Part shown: positions 41,349 to 50,305 of the stretch, piece by piece
Position numbering within the stretch: the first letter of the stretch is position 1
Layout: every line of letters begins with the position of its first letter
NCBI RefSeq assembly: GCF_026339955.1
Contig: NZ_JAPEPW010000001.1
Span: 1,302,001-1,366,000, forward strand
DNA from: Streptomyces sp. NBC_01549
GTDB taxonomy: Bacteria > Actinomycetota > Actinomycetes > Streptomycetales > Streptomycetaceae
DNA: 64,000 bases
Direction of reading: 5' to 3'
Notes under the pieces: generated by a model
Seen by the model: the letters and a program-made list of their open reading frames with translations, nothing else
The model's database searches: none
What the model was told of the DNA's origin: nothing
Program-made: the position numbers and the translations under genes

Positions 41349-41775
41349 GGGACAAGCGTAGGGGAGGAGGGGGGTGGGTAAGCGAGTCGGTTTAATAAGG
41401 GTCCGGGATGTGGACGGGCAGAGGGAGCGGCCCCACTGACTGACGCACGGCAACGGCCCGATCACCCGGCCGACGCGCCAGACGCTCTTCCACGCCACGG
41501 ACGGAGCAAGGCGACACGACACGGACGAACTGCGGCGACAGGGCCGAAGCGCGGCGACACGAACGAAGTGCGACGACAGGGACGATGTGCGGCGACGTCG
41601 CCGAAGCGGCACGGCGGAGTCACACGACTGCCACCGCCCCCCTCCCCCTGGGAGGTGGAGAGTCCGCGACTCCCAGCAACACGATGCACACCATGTAGGG
41701 GCACGGACGGACGGCTGACCGCAGGGCCAGGCGCCGCCGACCCCTCAGCTCAGCGCTCGGTGGCGCGGCACCCAC
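41349..41775. other. 427-base gap between nrtL and the response regulator gene
   Basis: Contains the 19-bp tandem array described separately and a T-rich GTTTAATAAGGG segment at 41389-41403 that may be part of the nrtL promoter. No gene is seen. Confidence 0.5.
41513..41607. repeat. five-copy 19-bp tandem repeat
   Basis: Adjacent 19-base units typified by GCGGCGACACGAACGAAGT lie at 41532-41550, 41551-41569, 41570-41588 and 41589-41607. A diverged unit precedes them at 41513-41531. Positions 5-9 and 13-16 of the unit are best conserved. It is noncoding on both strands as far as I can tell. Confidence 0.8.
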
Positions 41776-42297
41776 TCAATGACCGGCGCGCTGAGCCTCC
41801 TCGGCCCCAAGCCCCTCGGGACCAAACGCATCCCTGTCGAAGGCACCGCCGCCGCCCTCTCCAAACGGCACGCCGTCCTCACCACCTCCCCGGCGACCCC
41901 CGCCACCCCCGGCCCCACTCCCCCGCCGCTCCATCAACTCCCGTACCAGCCGCACAAGTTCGGCAGGCTCGAAGGGCTTGGCGAGAAAGGCGTCGACACC
42001 GACGTCGAGCCCGCTCTCGACCTCGTGCTGCGTACAGGCACTGACGATGGCGAGGGGAAGATTCCGCGTCCGGGGATCGGCACGCAGCCGGGCGGCGGTG
42101 CGCAACCCGTCGAGCCGAGGCATGACCACGTCCAGGGTCACCACATCGGGCTGCACGTGATGCACGACGTCCAGGCATTCGGCACCGTCGGCCGCGGTCA
42201 CGACCTCGATGCCCTCCAGCTCGAGGTTGACCCTGATCAGCTGCCGGATGACCTTGTTGTCGTCCACAACAAGCACCCGACCGGACGCGCCTGACAC
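41776..42297 (-). CDS. single-domain response regulator with Gly-rich tail
   Basis: A 173-residue protein. The receiver domain (residues 1-125) has the acidic pair in VLVVDDNKV, the phospho-acceptor Asp in VVTLDVVMPRLDG, Thr/Ser in IVSACT and Lys in AFLAKPFEP. There is no DNA-binding output domain. Instead comes a tail rich in Gly, Arg and acidic residues. No kinase lies nearby. Start GTG 42297 has no obvious ribosome site and may be leaderless. Confidence 0.9.
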   Translation of the reverse strand: MSGASGRVLVVDDNKVIRQLIRVNLELEGIEVVTAADGAECLDVVHHVQPDVVTLDVVMPRLDGLRTAARLRADPRTRNLPLAIVSACTQHEVESGLDVGVDAFLAKPFEPAELVRLVRELMERRGSGAGGGGGRRGGGEDGVPFGEGGGGAFDRDAFGPEGLGAEEAQRAGH

Positions 42298-42509
42298 AAC
42301 TCGAGAGTAGGTCCGCGCCCACCGCGCCGTCCGGGTTTTCCCCACTTCCACCCCCGTGCGGGGGTCCCGACCACCCCAAGGACGCCCACTCCGGACGCCT
42401 CCCCTCCCCCTCCCCGCAACACCGCCCCGCCCCCGCATAAACCCATGCCAGTCCCCCACGAAAGAGCTGGTAGGGTTCTACCCGTCGCCGCGAACACCGC
42501 GCCTGACAC

Positions 42510-42581
42510 GCCCCCGTAGCTCAGGGGATAGAGCAACGGCCTCCGGAGCCGTGTGCGCAGGTTCGAATCCTGCCGGGGGCA
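42510..42581 (+). tRNA. tRNA-Arg (anticodon CCG)
   Basis: A complete 72-base cloverleaf: acceptor GCCCCCG/CGGGGGC, D arm GCTCAGGGGATAGAGC, anticodon stem ACGGC/GCCGT around CTCCGGA (anticodon CCG, reads CGG), and T arm CAGG-TTCGAAT-CCTG. CCA is not encoded. Its 3' 42 bases are repeated at 52161-52202, showing it is the integration site of a mobile island. Confidence 0.96.
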
Positions 42582-42582
42582 C
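42541..42582. repeat. attL: left attachment site inside tRNA-Arg
   Basis: 42 bases, from the anticodon loop to one base past the tRNA, are identical to 52161-52202. The tRNA stays intact on this side. Confidence 0.9.
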
Positions 42583-42600
42583 CCTTCATAAGGTGCCCAA

Positions 42601-42638
42601 AGACCCCGTCACCAGCGGAAACGCTGAGGCCGGGGTCT
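42601..42638 (+). terminator. hairpin just inside the left island end
   Basis: AGACCCCG/CGGGGTCT outer stem (42601-42608 with 42631-42638) encloses a CAGCG-GAAA-CGCTG hairpin. It probably terminates the tRNA transcript, replacing the native terminator now at 52256-52288. Confidence 0.75.
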
Positions 42639-42860
42639 TCGCGTATGTGCAGCCAGATGCCGCCCGAAGCGGCCGTATGTCGGGGTCCGTGGACGAGGCG
42701 TGGACGGGATCTTGGGGCATCGCCGCAGGTGGCGCGTCACCTACACGCCATGCAGCCGCCCTCCCCGCTATCTTCGTCCCGATGTCGGACGGTGCTCGGG
42801 TGGGGAGCCCAAGCCTTGATGCGCCTGTCACGCCGTCTTAGGCCGTCCGCAGGCAGATGA

Positions 42861-43514
42861 ATGGACGAGTTGGGGGATCTCGTGGACGTGACCACGCTTG
42901 CCGTCGCACTCATCGGAGTTGTGGGGACACTGGGCGGAACTCTCGGTGGGGCAGTGCTCAGCCAGCGCGTCACCCGCGAGCAGAACCAGCGGGCCGATCG
43001 TGAACGGGCAGAAGACCGCCACGACCGAGCGCAGCAGGCCCGACGGGATCTCTATGCACGATTGAACACCACGGCTCGCACCTACCGCGTCGCTGCCCGA
43101 GACGCAGTCCGAGCGGCCGAGCGCGGTCAGGCCGCGGAACCCGCAATCCTTGACGCTGCCAAGGACGCTTGGTTGGAGAACTACTCGGTGGCACAGATGG
43201 CTCTACCGAAAGACGTCCATGAGATCGCCTCGGCCCTCAACCGGGCGCTCGGAGTCGGGTACACCGTCGTAAAGCAGTTGCCGACCAGTCCCGATCTCAT
43301 AGGGGCGTACACCCGTGCCGGAACTTGGTTCAGCGGTCCATTGTCCGACGGCGTGTACCTCCTGCGGGTCGCTCTGCGTCATGACCTCGGCGTCGAAGTC
43401 CAGCCCGACTTCGCGCAAAATAGGTCTCGGATGCTTGCTGAGCTCAATAGCGAGCGAAGGAGCCTTAGACGTCTGCTCGCCTCGGAGCAAGCCCAGGCCA
43501 CTCGCTCAGCTTGA
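42861..43514 (+). CDS. hypothetical protein with N-terminal membrane helix and coiled coil
   Basis: A 217-residue protein. A hydrophobic segment at about 11-31 (LAVALIGVVGTLGGTLGGAVL) is followed by a strongly charged heptad region (about 32-75). A helical C-terminal domain of unknown fold ends it. Such proteins are frequent in Streptomyces accessory islands. No catalytic motif is seen. It is the first gene after attL. Confidence 0.75.
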   Translation: MDELGDLVDVTTLAVALIGVVGTLGGTLGGAVLSQRVTREQNQRADRERAEDRHDRAQQARRDLYARLNTTARTYRVAARDAVRAAERGQAAEPAILDAAKDAWLENYSVAQMALPKDVHEIASALNRALGVGYTVVKQLPTSPDLIGAYTRAGTWFSGPLSDGVYLLRVALRHDLGVEVQPDFAQNRSRMLAELNSERRSLRRLLASEQAQATRSA

Positions 43515-43527
43515 CGGCCCAGGCTGA

Positions 43528-44001
43528 TTGCTGTGCGCGCGGCCCGGCCGTCTGCCGGGCTGGAGCGCCTGCAAGGTCGCCTTGGGGTGGCAGAGAGATG
43601 GGGCGCTCGACGCGTGGGCTCGGCTTCCCGAGAACAAGTTCACCACCTTCTCCCTCGCGCGCGCGCAGGATTTCGCTTCGCTGGCGAGGAAGGCCATCGC
43701 CGACCCGAACGTGGACTTGCACGTCAACATGACGGGACTGGAACGATTCGGAGACTTCATGGACGCTGCCAAGCGCGGCCTGCTGGCTGGTGAAGCCGGC
43801 CATTCCACAGACTACGAGATGTCCTTGATCGCGAGAGCCGTCGCCAATGGTCAACGCGCATGGAGTTCGGTGAGGTTCTATTATCCGACGGGCGCCGGTG
43901 ACGTCGTGGAGCTCAGAAAGATAGACATGCCGGATCTGTCAAAGTTGGGGAAGCTTGATCCCGTAGACGGGGGCAAATTCGAGTACTGCCATCACTGCTA
44001 A
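43528..44001 (+). CDS. toxin-like orphan domain protein, start uncertain
   Basis: An open frame of 157 codons without a good ATG; TTG 43528 is the first possible start, but coding character begins near codon 28 (DGALDAWARLPENKF). The conserved-looking part ends with KFEYCHHC. The length, lack of leader and immediate downstream partner (14-base gap) resemble the C-terminal domain of a polymorphic toxin followed by its immunity gene. I do not recognise the domain; it could also be a 5'-truncated gene. Confidence 0.5.
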   Translation: MLCARPGRLPGWSACKVALGWQRDGALDAWARLPENKFTTFSLARAQDFASLARKAIADPNVDLHVNMTGLERFGDFMDAAKRGLLAGEAGHSTDYEMSLIARAVANGQRAWSSVRFYYPTGAGDVVELRKIDMPDLSKLGKLDPVDGGKFEYCHHC

Positions 44002-44015
44002 GGAATCCGACGAAT

Positions 44016-44675
44016 ATGGACACCAACCGGAAAGACCTGTACCCGGACGTGACTGCTTCGGGTGGCCTTGGACCAGCCATGCGAGAGGCAGCACAGCTGC
44101 GCGGATGCGACACCGGGCTGGCGCCGTGGGCCGTCGACGTCGTCAGCATCCAAACGGCGAGGGGTTTCCTGTCGGTCGATCCTGCGACCGAGGAACGTCT
44201 TTTCCGGTTGAGTGTCGGCATTCCCGGGTTCGACTGGGAGATCGGCTCCACGGGGGACCTTGGACTGCTTGTGGAAGCGGTCGCCGCATGGCGGGAAGGC
44301 ATACCGTTCGACGAGCTGGCGGAGAGATTCGGGTTCTTGGAGCTCGACGAATTCGTCGGGGCGCTCGAACGTGGAGAGCCCACCTCCTCGCAGTGGACCG
44401 AACTCCTGTCGTCCGACTTCAATCGGCGCCAATGGAACCTCCTGCGCCGCCTCCGTGCGGATGAGGTACTGCGGGACATGTTCCCGACCATCACGCACGG
44501 TGCCGTGCGCCTGTGTGTGGATGCGATGGACGGAAGGAGCCGTCAGATTCTGGTGGACGAGGTGAACGGGGAACTCTATGAGGTCATGCGCGTAGGGGTG
44601 CCCGGGGCCAGCTGGGTCGACGTGCCGACCGGTGATCTGATCGCCTACCTGCGAGCTGCCTTGAACGAAGAGTGA
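44016..44675 (+). CDS. hypothetical protein, possible immunity partner
   Basis: A 219-residue acidic soluble protein (MDTNRKDLYPDV) with AAGGAA nine bases before ATG. It has the repeated acidic/aromatic helices common in immunity proteins (GIPFDELAERFGFLELDEF). No enzyme motif is visible. It begins 14 bases after the toxin-like frame and is followed by a terminator, so the two are one transcription unit. Confidence 0.7.
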   Translation: MDTNRKDLYPDVTASGGLGPAMREAAQLRGCDTGLAPWAVDVVSIQTARGFLSVDPATEERLFRLSVGIPGFDWEIGSTGDLGLLVEAVAAWREGIPFDELAERFGFLELDEFVGALERGEPTSSQWTELLSSDFNRRQWNLLRRLRADEVLRDMFPTITHGAVRLCVDAMDGRSRQILVDEVNGELYEVMRVGVPGASWVDVPTGDLIAYLRAALNEE

Positions 44676-44698
44676 TCCGGCAGATCGACGAGGTCGAA

Positions 44699-44723
44699 CC
44701 CCGCCAGGTAATTCCTGGCGGGG
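44699..44723 (+). terminator. intrinsic terminator
   Basis: CCCCGCCAG/CTGGCGGGG stem with a seven-base loop is followed by TTTCTT. Confidence 0.88.
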
Positions 44724-44903
44724 TTTCTTCGTACGTTAGCCTCGATCTTTCGTGACGGCTCGTCGGTTTCGTCTGGCGGGCCGTTTCGGCTTGTTGGGTG
44801 GGGTGCGGGCAGGCCGGTGACCCGGCTGTCGCGTCGGGTGGGCGCCGGGTTCCACTGCTCCGGTGTGCGGGTTCTGGTCGTAGCGGTGGGTCGTTGCTGC
44901 TGG

Positions 44904-45683
44904 TCAGCCGGGATTCGGGAGGGCCTGGAGTCGTTCGATCGCGTCGGTGATCACGTTGCTCCAGGGCCAGTGCGTCGCGAATTTCAAGTGCCGGCGGCGG
45001 GCGGTGGTGACGAGCTGGGCGGCGGCGGAGAACAGGCGGAGCCGCAGGCGGCGGGGCTCCCAGAGCCGGGCCTTGCCGGTCAGGGCGAGCATCGGCATCC
45101 ACGCGAGCAGGTCCAGGGCGAGCTGGACGATCTCCAGCCAGATCTGGTTCTGCGCGGTGTCGTGGAGGAGGAGGTTGCGCAGGCCGGTGGCGCGGGCGGC
45201 GCGGATGCGGTCCTCGGCTCTCGCCCGCTGGCGGTGGCGCAGTTCGAGGGCCGCGATCGGGACGCTGGTGGTGTTGGTGGCGAAGCAGGCCAGCCGCAGT
45301 CCGTCGGCGTCAGTGAAGCGCAACTGGGCGCCGGGGTGCGGGCGCTCTTTCCGGACGATCAGCCGCATCCCCTCCGGCCAGCCCTTGAGGACGTCGCCAT
45401 CGAGCTCGGCGACCCAGGCGCCGTCACGGATCTCTCCGCCGGGTTCGGTGGCCGCCGTCCAGGCCGAGGCGGGAACCTTCAGGACGGCGTGGTGGATGGC
45501 GTCGGTGATGGTCATGCCGACCGAGTACGACAGCCACCGGCCGCGTCTGGCCAGCCAGGCCACGAACTCGTGGGTGCCGCCGCCGGAATCGGTCCGGATC
45601 AGTGTCTGACGCCCGCGCCGGTACTTCTTCGACAGCTGGGCCAGGGCGAGTTGGGCCGTGGTGATGTGGTCGGTGGCGGTGTT
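44904..45683 (-). pseudogene. IS1380 transposase, exon 2 (C-terminal part)
   Basis: 260 codons including stop encode the C-terminal part of the DDE transposase. It starts NTATDHITTAQLALAQL and contains the second Asp in IRTDSGGGTHEF and the catalytic Glu in RARAEDRIRAAR. The coding sequence resumes exactly at the group II intron 3' end. Joined to exon 1 it gives one uninterrupted 458-residue protein. Confidence 0.9.
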
Positions 45684-45759
45684 GTCGGGTAGCCCCAGCG
45701 CATTACTGCGCCGGGGCCCCCTCAGAACCGTGCGTGCCCGCTTTCCAGGCACACGGCTC
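45684..45759 (-). ncRNA. group II intron domains V and VI
   Basis: Domain V (about 45724-45758) begins AGCCGTGTGCC, has a GAAA tetraloop, and ends GCACGCACGGTTCT, the catalytic hairpin with AGC triad. Domain VI follows with an unpaired A in GCAGTAATGCGC as candidate branch point. The RT stop codon overlaps the start of domain V. Confidence 0.9.
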
Positions 45760-47140
45760 AAGCAAGCCCCAAGGGCTCGCGGGCAGGCAGAACTGCTGGT
45801 CCCGGTGCGTGGGCGGCGATGCGCCATCGCGCGCAGTGGGCGTGCATGAGGCAGCGTGCGGTGTCGTCCGGCGGGTGGCCGTCCTCGGTGGTGAGCGCCG
45901 TGCGGCGGATCGCCTTGCGGACGGCGGTGAGCCACTGCTCCCACTCGGTGGGACTTTGCGGCTCTTGATCGGCGTGCAGCAGCAGAGTGCCGCAGCCGGG
46001 ACAGCGGCCGTGCTGCGCGTGTAGCAGCCGCAGCACGAACGGCCCCAGCGGAGGCTTTCGCCGCCGTCGCCGATCAGCCCAGTAACCGGTCAGAGCCGGG
46101 TCGTCCGGAGACGCCCTACCTTTGACCAGCCGATGCCGGACAATCTTCGTCCAGGAGAACTTCACCAGGTAGCGGCCGGTGTCCCGGTCGCCGAACACCC
46201 AGCGGTCCCGCCTGGTCGGGTGGAACGCGCCGAAGTACCGGGCCACGACCCAGCGTTTCGACTTGTTCGGGTGCGCCCGCAGTCCCCACCGGTAGGTGAG
46301 CCGCCACACGTAGTGGTCCAAGGAGGAGAAGATCTCCTTGGACACTCCGGTGCGGTAGTAGGCCGCCCAGCCCCGGATCACGGGGTTGAGCTTGTTGATC
46401 ACCGCTTGGGCGTTGGCCCCGTGTAGAGCCTTGACCTCGGCGGCGAGCCTGCTGCGAATGCGCCGCACCGCTGCCTTGCTGGGCTTGGTCAGCAGCTTGC
46501 CGTTGCGATAGCGGCGTACGTTGAACCCGAGGAAGTCGAAGCCCTCTTCAAGGCGGACGACGTGCGTCTTGTCCTCGTTGAAGGCCAGTCCCCTCGGCTT
46601 CAGCCACACCGCGAGCTGCTGCTTGACCTGCCGGGTCTGTTCCTCGCTGACGCACAGGGCCACGAGATCGTCGGCATAGCGGATCACCACGGGGGTGCCC
46701 GGCTCCGACTTGCCCGCGTGCCTCATCCCGTCAGGGAAGTACCGGACCCCGGCGGCTTGTTCCAGCCCGTGCAGGGCGACATTCAGTAGCGTGGGGCTGA
46801 TCACCCCGCCTTGTGGAGTTCCCTCCTCGGTCGGGGTGAGTTGTTCACGCTCGACCACGCCCGCCTTCAGCCACTGCCTGATCTGTTCCCGCGCGGGGAA
46901 CGTGCCGAGCTGGCGGAGAAGATGGTCGTGGTCGATGCGGTCGAACGCCGCTGCCAGGTCCGCGTCGAGAATCCACCGGCGGTGCGGGTTCTTTCCCCCG
47001 ACCGCGTTGAAGATTGCCTCGATGGCGTCATGGCAGCCACGGCCGGGCCTGAAGCCGTACGACTTCGGCTCGAACCGTGCCTCCCACTCGGGCTCCAGCG
47101 CGTTGAGGGCCCGTGCCTGGAGAGCGCGGTCAACGATCAC
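45758..47140 (-). pseudogene. group II intron reverse transcriptase/maturase, C-terminal part
   Basis: 460 codons continuing the RT after the recombinase-element insertion. RT motifs are intact: SYGFRPGRGCHDAIEAI, AFDRIDHDHLL, GTPQGGVISPTLLN and active-site YADD in VVIRYADDLVAL. The maturase X domain (INKLNPVIRGWAAYYRTG) and a C-terminal HNH-like region with CPGC and CLMHAHC follow. An accidental ATG at 47146 could start a fragment lacking RT0-1. Exact loss of the insert would restore LGIP-VIVDRALQ. Confidence 0.92.
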
Positions 47141-47153
47141 CGGCATGGTGGCT

Positions 47154-49886
47154 TCATACTGCCCCTCCTGCTGTGGGTGTTCGGGTTGTGAGGTCGGATT
47201 TCATGGTCTGGGCGGCGAGTTGGAGACCGGCGGCCTCGTTGTCGCTGGTCCAGGGGATGCTCAGGCGGCCGTCGGCGGCGCGGTGGGCGTCCAGGCGGTG
47301 GCGGGCGATCCAGTAGTAGACCGCGCCGGCGCGGACGCCGAGCCGGTCGGCGACCTGCTGGACGCTCAGTTCGCCGCGTGCGGTGGTGGTGTCGGGCAGT
47401 GGGTGACTGCCGGGGCCGGTGGGGCCGGAGTGTTTGGGCCGGTCCAGGTCGGCCCGCAACGCGGCCTCGACCTGGTCGTTCCAGGGGATGGCGATGCGGC
47501 CGCTGGGAGTGCGATGTGCGGGCAGGCGTCCGATACGTACTTGGTAGCGCACGGCCGCGTCGAGGACTCCGAGGCGGGCTGCTGCTTCGGGAATGCTGAT
47601 CTCGTCGGCTCGGGCGGCCTCGGCGGGCAGTGGGCGGCGCCCGGTGGGCATGAACTGCTCGGGGTGGGTGATCCAGTCCCGGCAGTCGGCTTCGACCTGG
47701 TCGTCCCAAGGGATGCACCAGCGGCCCCCGACGTCCTTGCGCGCGGTCAGCCGTCCGCAGCGGATCCAGTAGTAGAGGGCGTGCTCGACCACGCCCAGGT
47801 GGGCGGCGCCCTGCTGGACGCTGACCTCGCCGGGCAAGGTCTGCGGCGGTGTCGTGGGGCGGGGGGTGAGGTGGCCGGAGGTGTCGATCTGGCGGCGGCA
47901 GTTGGCTTCGACCTGGTCATTCCACGGGATACACCAGCGGCCGCCGGAATCCTTGCGGGCGTCCAGGCGCCCGTGGGTGAGCCAGTAGTAGACGGCGTCC
48001 GCAGTGATGCCCAGGATCTGGGCTGCCTGATTCACGCAGATCTCCCCGTCCCGGAACGGGACCGGTGCCGGGATCTTGTAGGTGTAGCTGACCCACTTGA
48101 CGGCCGCCACGTCATAGGGGCGCCCGGTCCCGGTGGTCAGCTGGGCGGCGGCGAGCGCGGCGACGACCTGCTCGTCGCTGTGGTCCGGACGCAGGGTCGC
48201 GATCAACTCCCGCGCCGCCGCCGGGGTCCGCCGGATGTCGGCCGAGAGCCGGGGGCGGGTCAGGGCGAGTTCGTCGGTGGCGCCGGTGTGCCAGCGCACC
48301 CCGACCCGGGCGCGGGCCCGGTCGGTCTCGGGCAGCAGGGTCACATCCGAGATCAGTGTCCGCAGCAGGCGTTTGCGGTCGCGGTCCCTGGTGTCGGGGG
48401 CGTGCCACAGTCCGGGCAGGTCAGCGGCCAGGGCCTGCAGTGCGGAGCGGTCCGGCAGGGCCGGCTTGGCTTCGCGGGCGCTGTTCAGGGCCGCCTGGGC
48501 CTGGTCGAGTGCGGCGAGTCTGGCTTCCCAGCGGGCTTCCAGGGTGCGGGCGACCATGCGGTTCTCCGGATCGACGGCGGTGAACGTCCGCTCGGCGCGG
48601 TCCGCGTCGTACTGGGCTCGCTCCACCGCCAGCTCGGCGGCGCGGTGCGAGCGGGTGTGCCGGCCGGCGACCTCGTCGGCGGCGGCCAGGGCCAGCTCGA
48701 TGTGCTCAGGGCTGAGGGTTTCCAGCAGTGCCGCCACCACGGCGTCGTCCACGATGTCGGCGCGGATCGAGCGGCAGGTCGCGGTGGCCTCGTGGTCGGC
48801 CCGGGACAGCGAGCATTCGTAGGCAGCCCGGCCGCTCGAGTGGTAGCGGGTGGTCATCGGGCGTCCGCACGATCCGCAGAACATGATCCCCTGACACAGG
48901 GCCAGTCCCTCACGCGCCGGCCTGGCGCCGTCGCGGGTGCAGTTGGCCTTGAGCTTCGCCTCGGCCGCCACGTAGTCCGCCCAGGTCCAGTAGCCCTCGT
49001 GGTGGTCATGCAGGACCACCGGCCACTGCTCGCGGGGTACCCGCGTCAGGCTGGTGCGCACGCTGCCGTCCGGCTGGACCCGGCGCCGGGTGGTGTTGCG
49101 GCCATAGACATACGTGCCCGCGTAACAAGGGTTGCTCAGTACCCCCAGTGCCCGGGCGTGGGTGAGCTTGCCCCACCGTAACTGGCCTGCCCACGCGCCG
49201 CCGTAGGCGCGGAGCGGGAAGCGTCGGTCGACGAATGCTGCGACGACCTGGTAGGCCGAGCCGCCGGCCGCGAACGCGGCGAAGACGTCGCGGATCGCGG
49301 CCTGCACCTCCATATCCGGGTCGATCACGCAGTTGCCCTCGTCGTCGTAGACGTAGCCCACCGGCAGCGGGGACCGCAGGTCGCCGCGCTCGGCGGCGGC
49401 CCGCTTCGCGCCCTGCAGCCGGCTCGACAGGATGTGCAGCTCGGCCTCGCTCATCGATCCTTTGAGGCCGAGCAGGAGTCGGTCGTTGAAGTTGGTCAGG
49501 TCGTAGACCCCGTCGTCGTCGATCAGCAGTACGTCCGTCAGCCGCGCGAGTTCCAGCAGCCGGGCGAAGTCGGCCGAGGACCGCGCGAGACGCGAGACCT
49601 CCAGGCCGAAGATCGCTCCGACCTCGCCCAGACAGACCTTGGCGACCAGATCGCGAAAACCCTCCCGGACCTGCCCGAACTTCCCCGACAGGCCCAGGTC
49701 CGCGTCGATGACCAGCACATCCTCGCGGTCCCAGCCCAGCCGGACCGCCTCGTCGCCCAGCGCGTACTGCCGCAACGTGGACTCGGTGTTGTCGCGGACC
49801 TGGATCAACGTGCTCTGCCGCAGATAGACCGCCGCTGTCCTCAAGCGGTGGGACGCTGTGATCTTCGAGGTCCCGTTCACGATCAC
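47154..49886 (-). CDS. large serine recombinase with four C-terminal helix-turn-helix modules
   Basis: A 910-residue recombinase. Resolvase catalytic domain at about 15-165, with nucleophile Ser25 in AVYLRQSTLIQ and Arg residues in LEVSRLARSSADF; recombinase domain about 185-300; zinc ribbon with CGSC and later Cys (about 350-395); Ala/Glu/Arg coiled coil about 415-500. Most unusual is the C terminus: four repeats of 72-77 residues starting near 614, 686, 761 and 838. Each has a MerR/excisionase-like helix-turn-helix and a GRWCIPWNDQVEA-type wing. The usual family length is 450-650. Start GTG 49886. Confidence 0.92.
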   Translation of the reverse strand: MIVNGTSKITASHRLRTAAVYLRQSTLIQVRDNTESTLRQYALGDEAVRLGWDREDVLVIDADLGLSGKFGQVREGFRDLVAKVCLGEVGAIFGLEVSRLARSSADFARLLELARLTDVLLIDDDGVYDLTNFNDRLLLGLKGSMSEAELHILSSRLQGAKRAAAERGDLRSPLPVGYVYDDEGNCVIDPDMEVQAAIRDVFAAFAAGGSAYQVVAAFVDRRFPLRAYGGAWAGQLRWGKLTHARALGVLSNPCYAGTYVYGRNTTRRRVQPDGSVRTSLTRVPREQWPVVLHDHHEGYWTWADYVAAEAKLKANCTRDGARPAREGLALCQGIMFCGSCGRPMTTRYHSSGRAAYECSLSRADHEATATCRSIRADIVDDAVVAALLETLSPEHIELALAAADEVAGRHTRSHRAAELAVERAQYDADRAERTFTAVDPENRMVARTLEARWEARLAALDQAQAALNSAREAKPALPDRSALQALAADLPGLWHAPDTRDRDRKRLLRTLISDVTLLPETDRARARVGVRWHTGATDELALTRPRLSADIRRTPAAARELIATLRPDHSDEQVVAALAAAQLTTGTGRPYDVAAVKWVSYTYKIPAPVPFRDGEICVNQAAQILGITADAVYYWLTHGRLDARKDSGGRWCIPWNDQVEANCRRQIDTSGHLTPRPTTPPQTLPGEVSVQQGAAHLGVVEHALYYWIRCGRLTARKDVGGRWCIPWDDQVEADCRDWITHPEQFMPTGRRPLPAEAARADEISIPEAAARLGVLDAAVRYQVRIGRLPAHRTPSGRIAIPWNDQVEAALRADLDRPKHSGPTGPGSHPLPDTTTARGELSVQQVADRLGVRAGAVYYWIARHRLDAHRAADGRLSIPWTSDNEAAGLQLAAQTMKSDLTTRTPTAGGAV

Positions 49887-50019
49887 GGCTGCCTCCCAAC
49901 GCGGACTCGACCATGTTGGCCAGCACCATCACCATCTCCACGCGGCACTGCGGTGATGACGGCACGGCCCCTCGCTTCCGCCCGCCCCGGGGCTGATGCG
50001 CGACACAACTCTCGTCGCA

Positions 50020-50283
50020 TCAGGATCCGCCTCCGCTCGCGCCAGCACCACGGCTCACCAGGGCATCCACCAGCGCACGAAGAGCACTCAGCCCCTCGAC
50101 CGCGAGCCGGTCCCCGCCCGGCTCCCCGCCGCGATCCGTCCACTCCTGCGGCAACGTCACACTCCGGCTTACGCCGTACGCGCAGACGAAGACCAGCGCG
50201 CCACTGCGCCGCTTGACGAACAGAATGTCCAACTGCTGGCCCGCCAGCGCGTGGAACGGGTGGGTCACCGTCAAAGAACCCAA
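50020..50283 (-). CDS. small DUF5372-like protein next to the recombinase
   Basis: An 87-residue protein: VTHPFHALAGQQLDILFVKR, then FVCAYGVSRSVTLPQEWTD. It resembles, from memory, the DUF5372 proteins often encoded just upstream of large serine recombinases in actinobacteria and rhizobia. Their function is unknown, perhaps a directionality or control factor. A gap of 133 bases to the recombinase holds no clear gene. Confidence 0.65.
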   Translation of the reverse strand: MGSLTVTHPFHALAGQQLDILFVKRRSGALVFVCAYGVSRSVTLPQEWTDRGGEPGGDRLAVEGLSALRALVDALVSRGAGASGGGS

Positions 50284-50305
50284 AGACTGCCTGGACGCTA
50301 CGGCG

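Noticed and set aside
47154..49886. IS607-type small serine transposase
   Set aside because: Length, recombinase domain, zinc ribbon and coiled coil identify a large serine recombinase, and there is no partner tnpB.
49883..50143. An 86-codon minus-strand frame between the DUF5372-like and recombinase genes
   Set aside because: Overlaps the other gene out of frame and has no ribosome site or family likeness.
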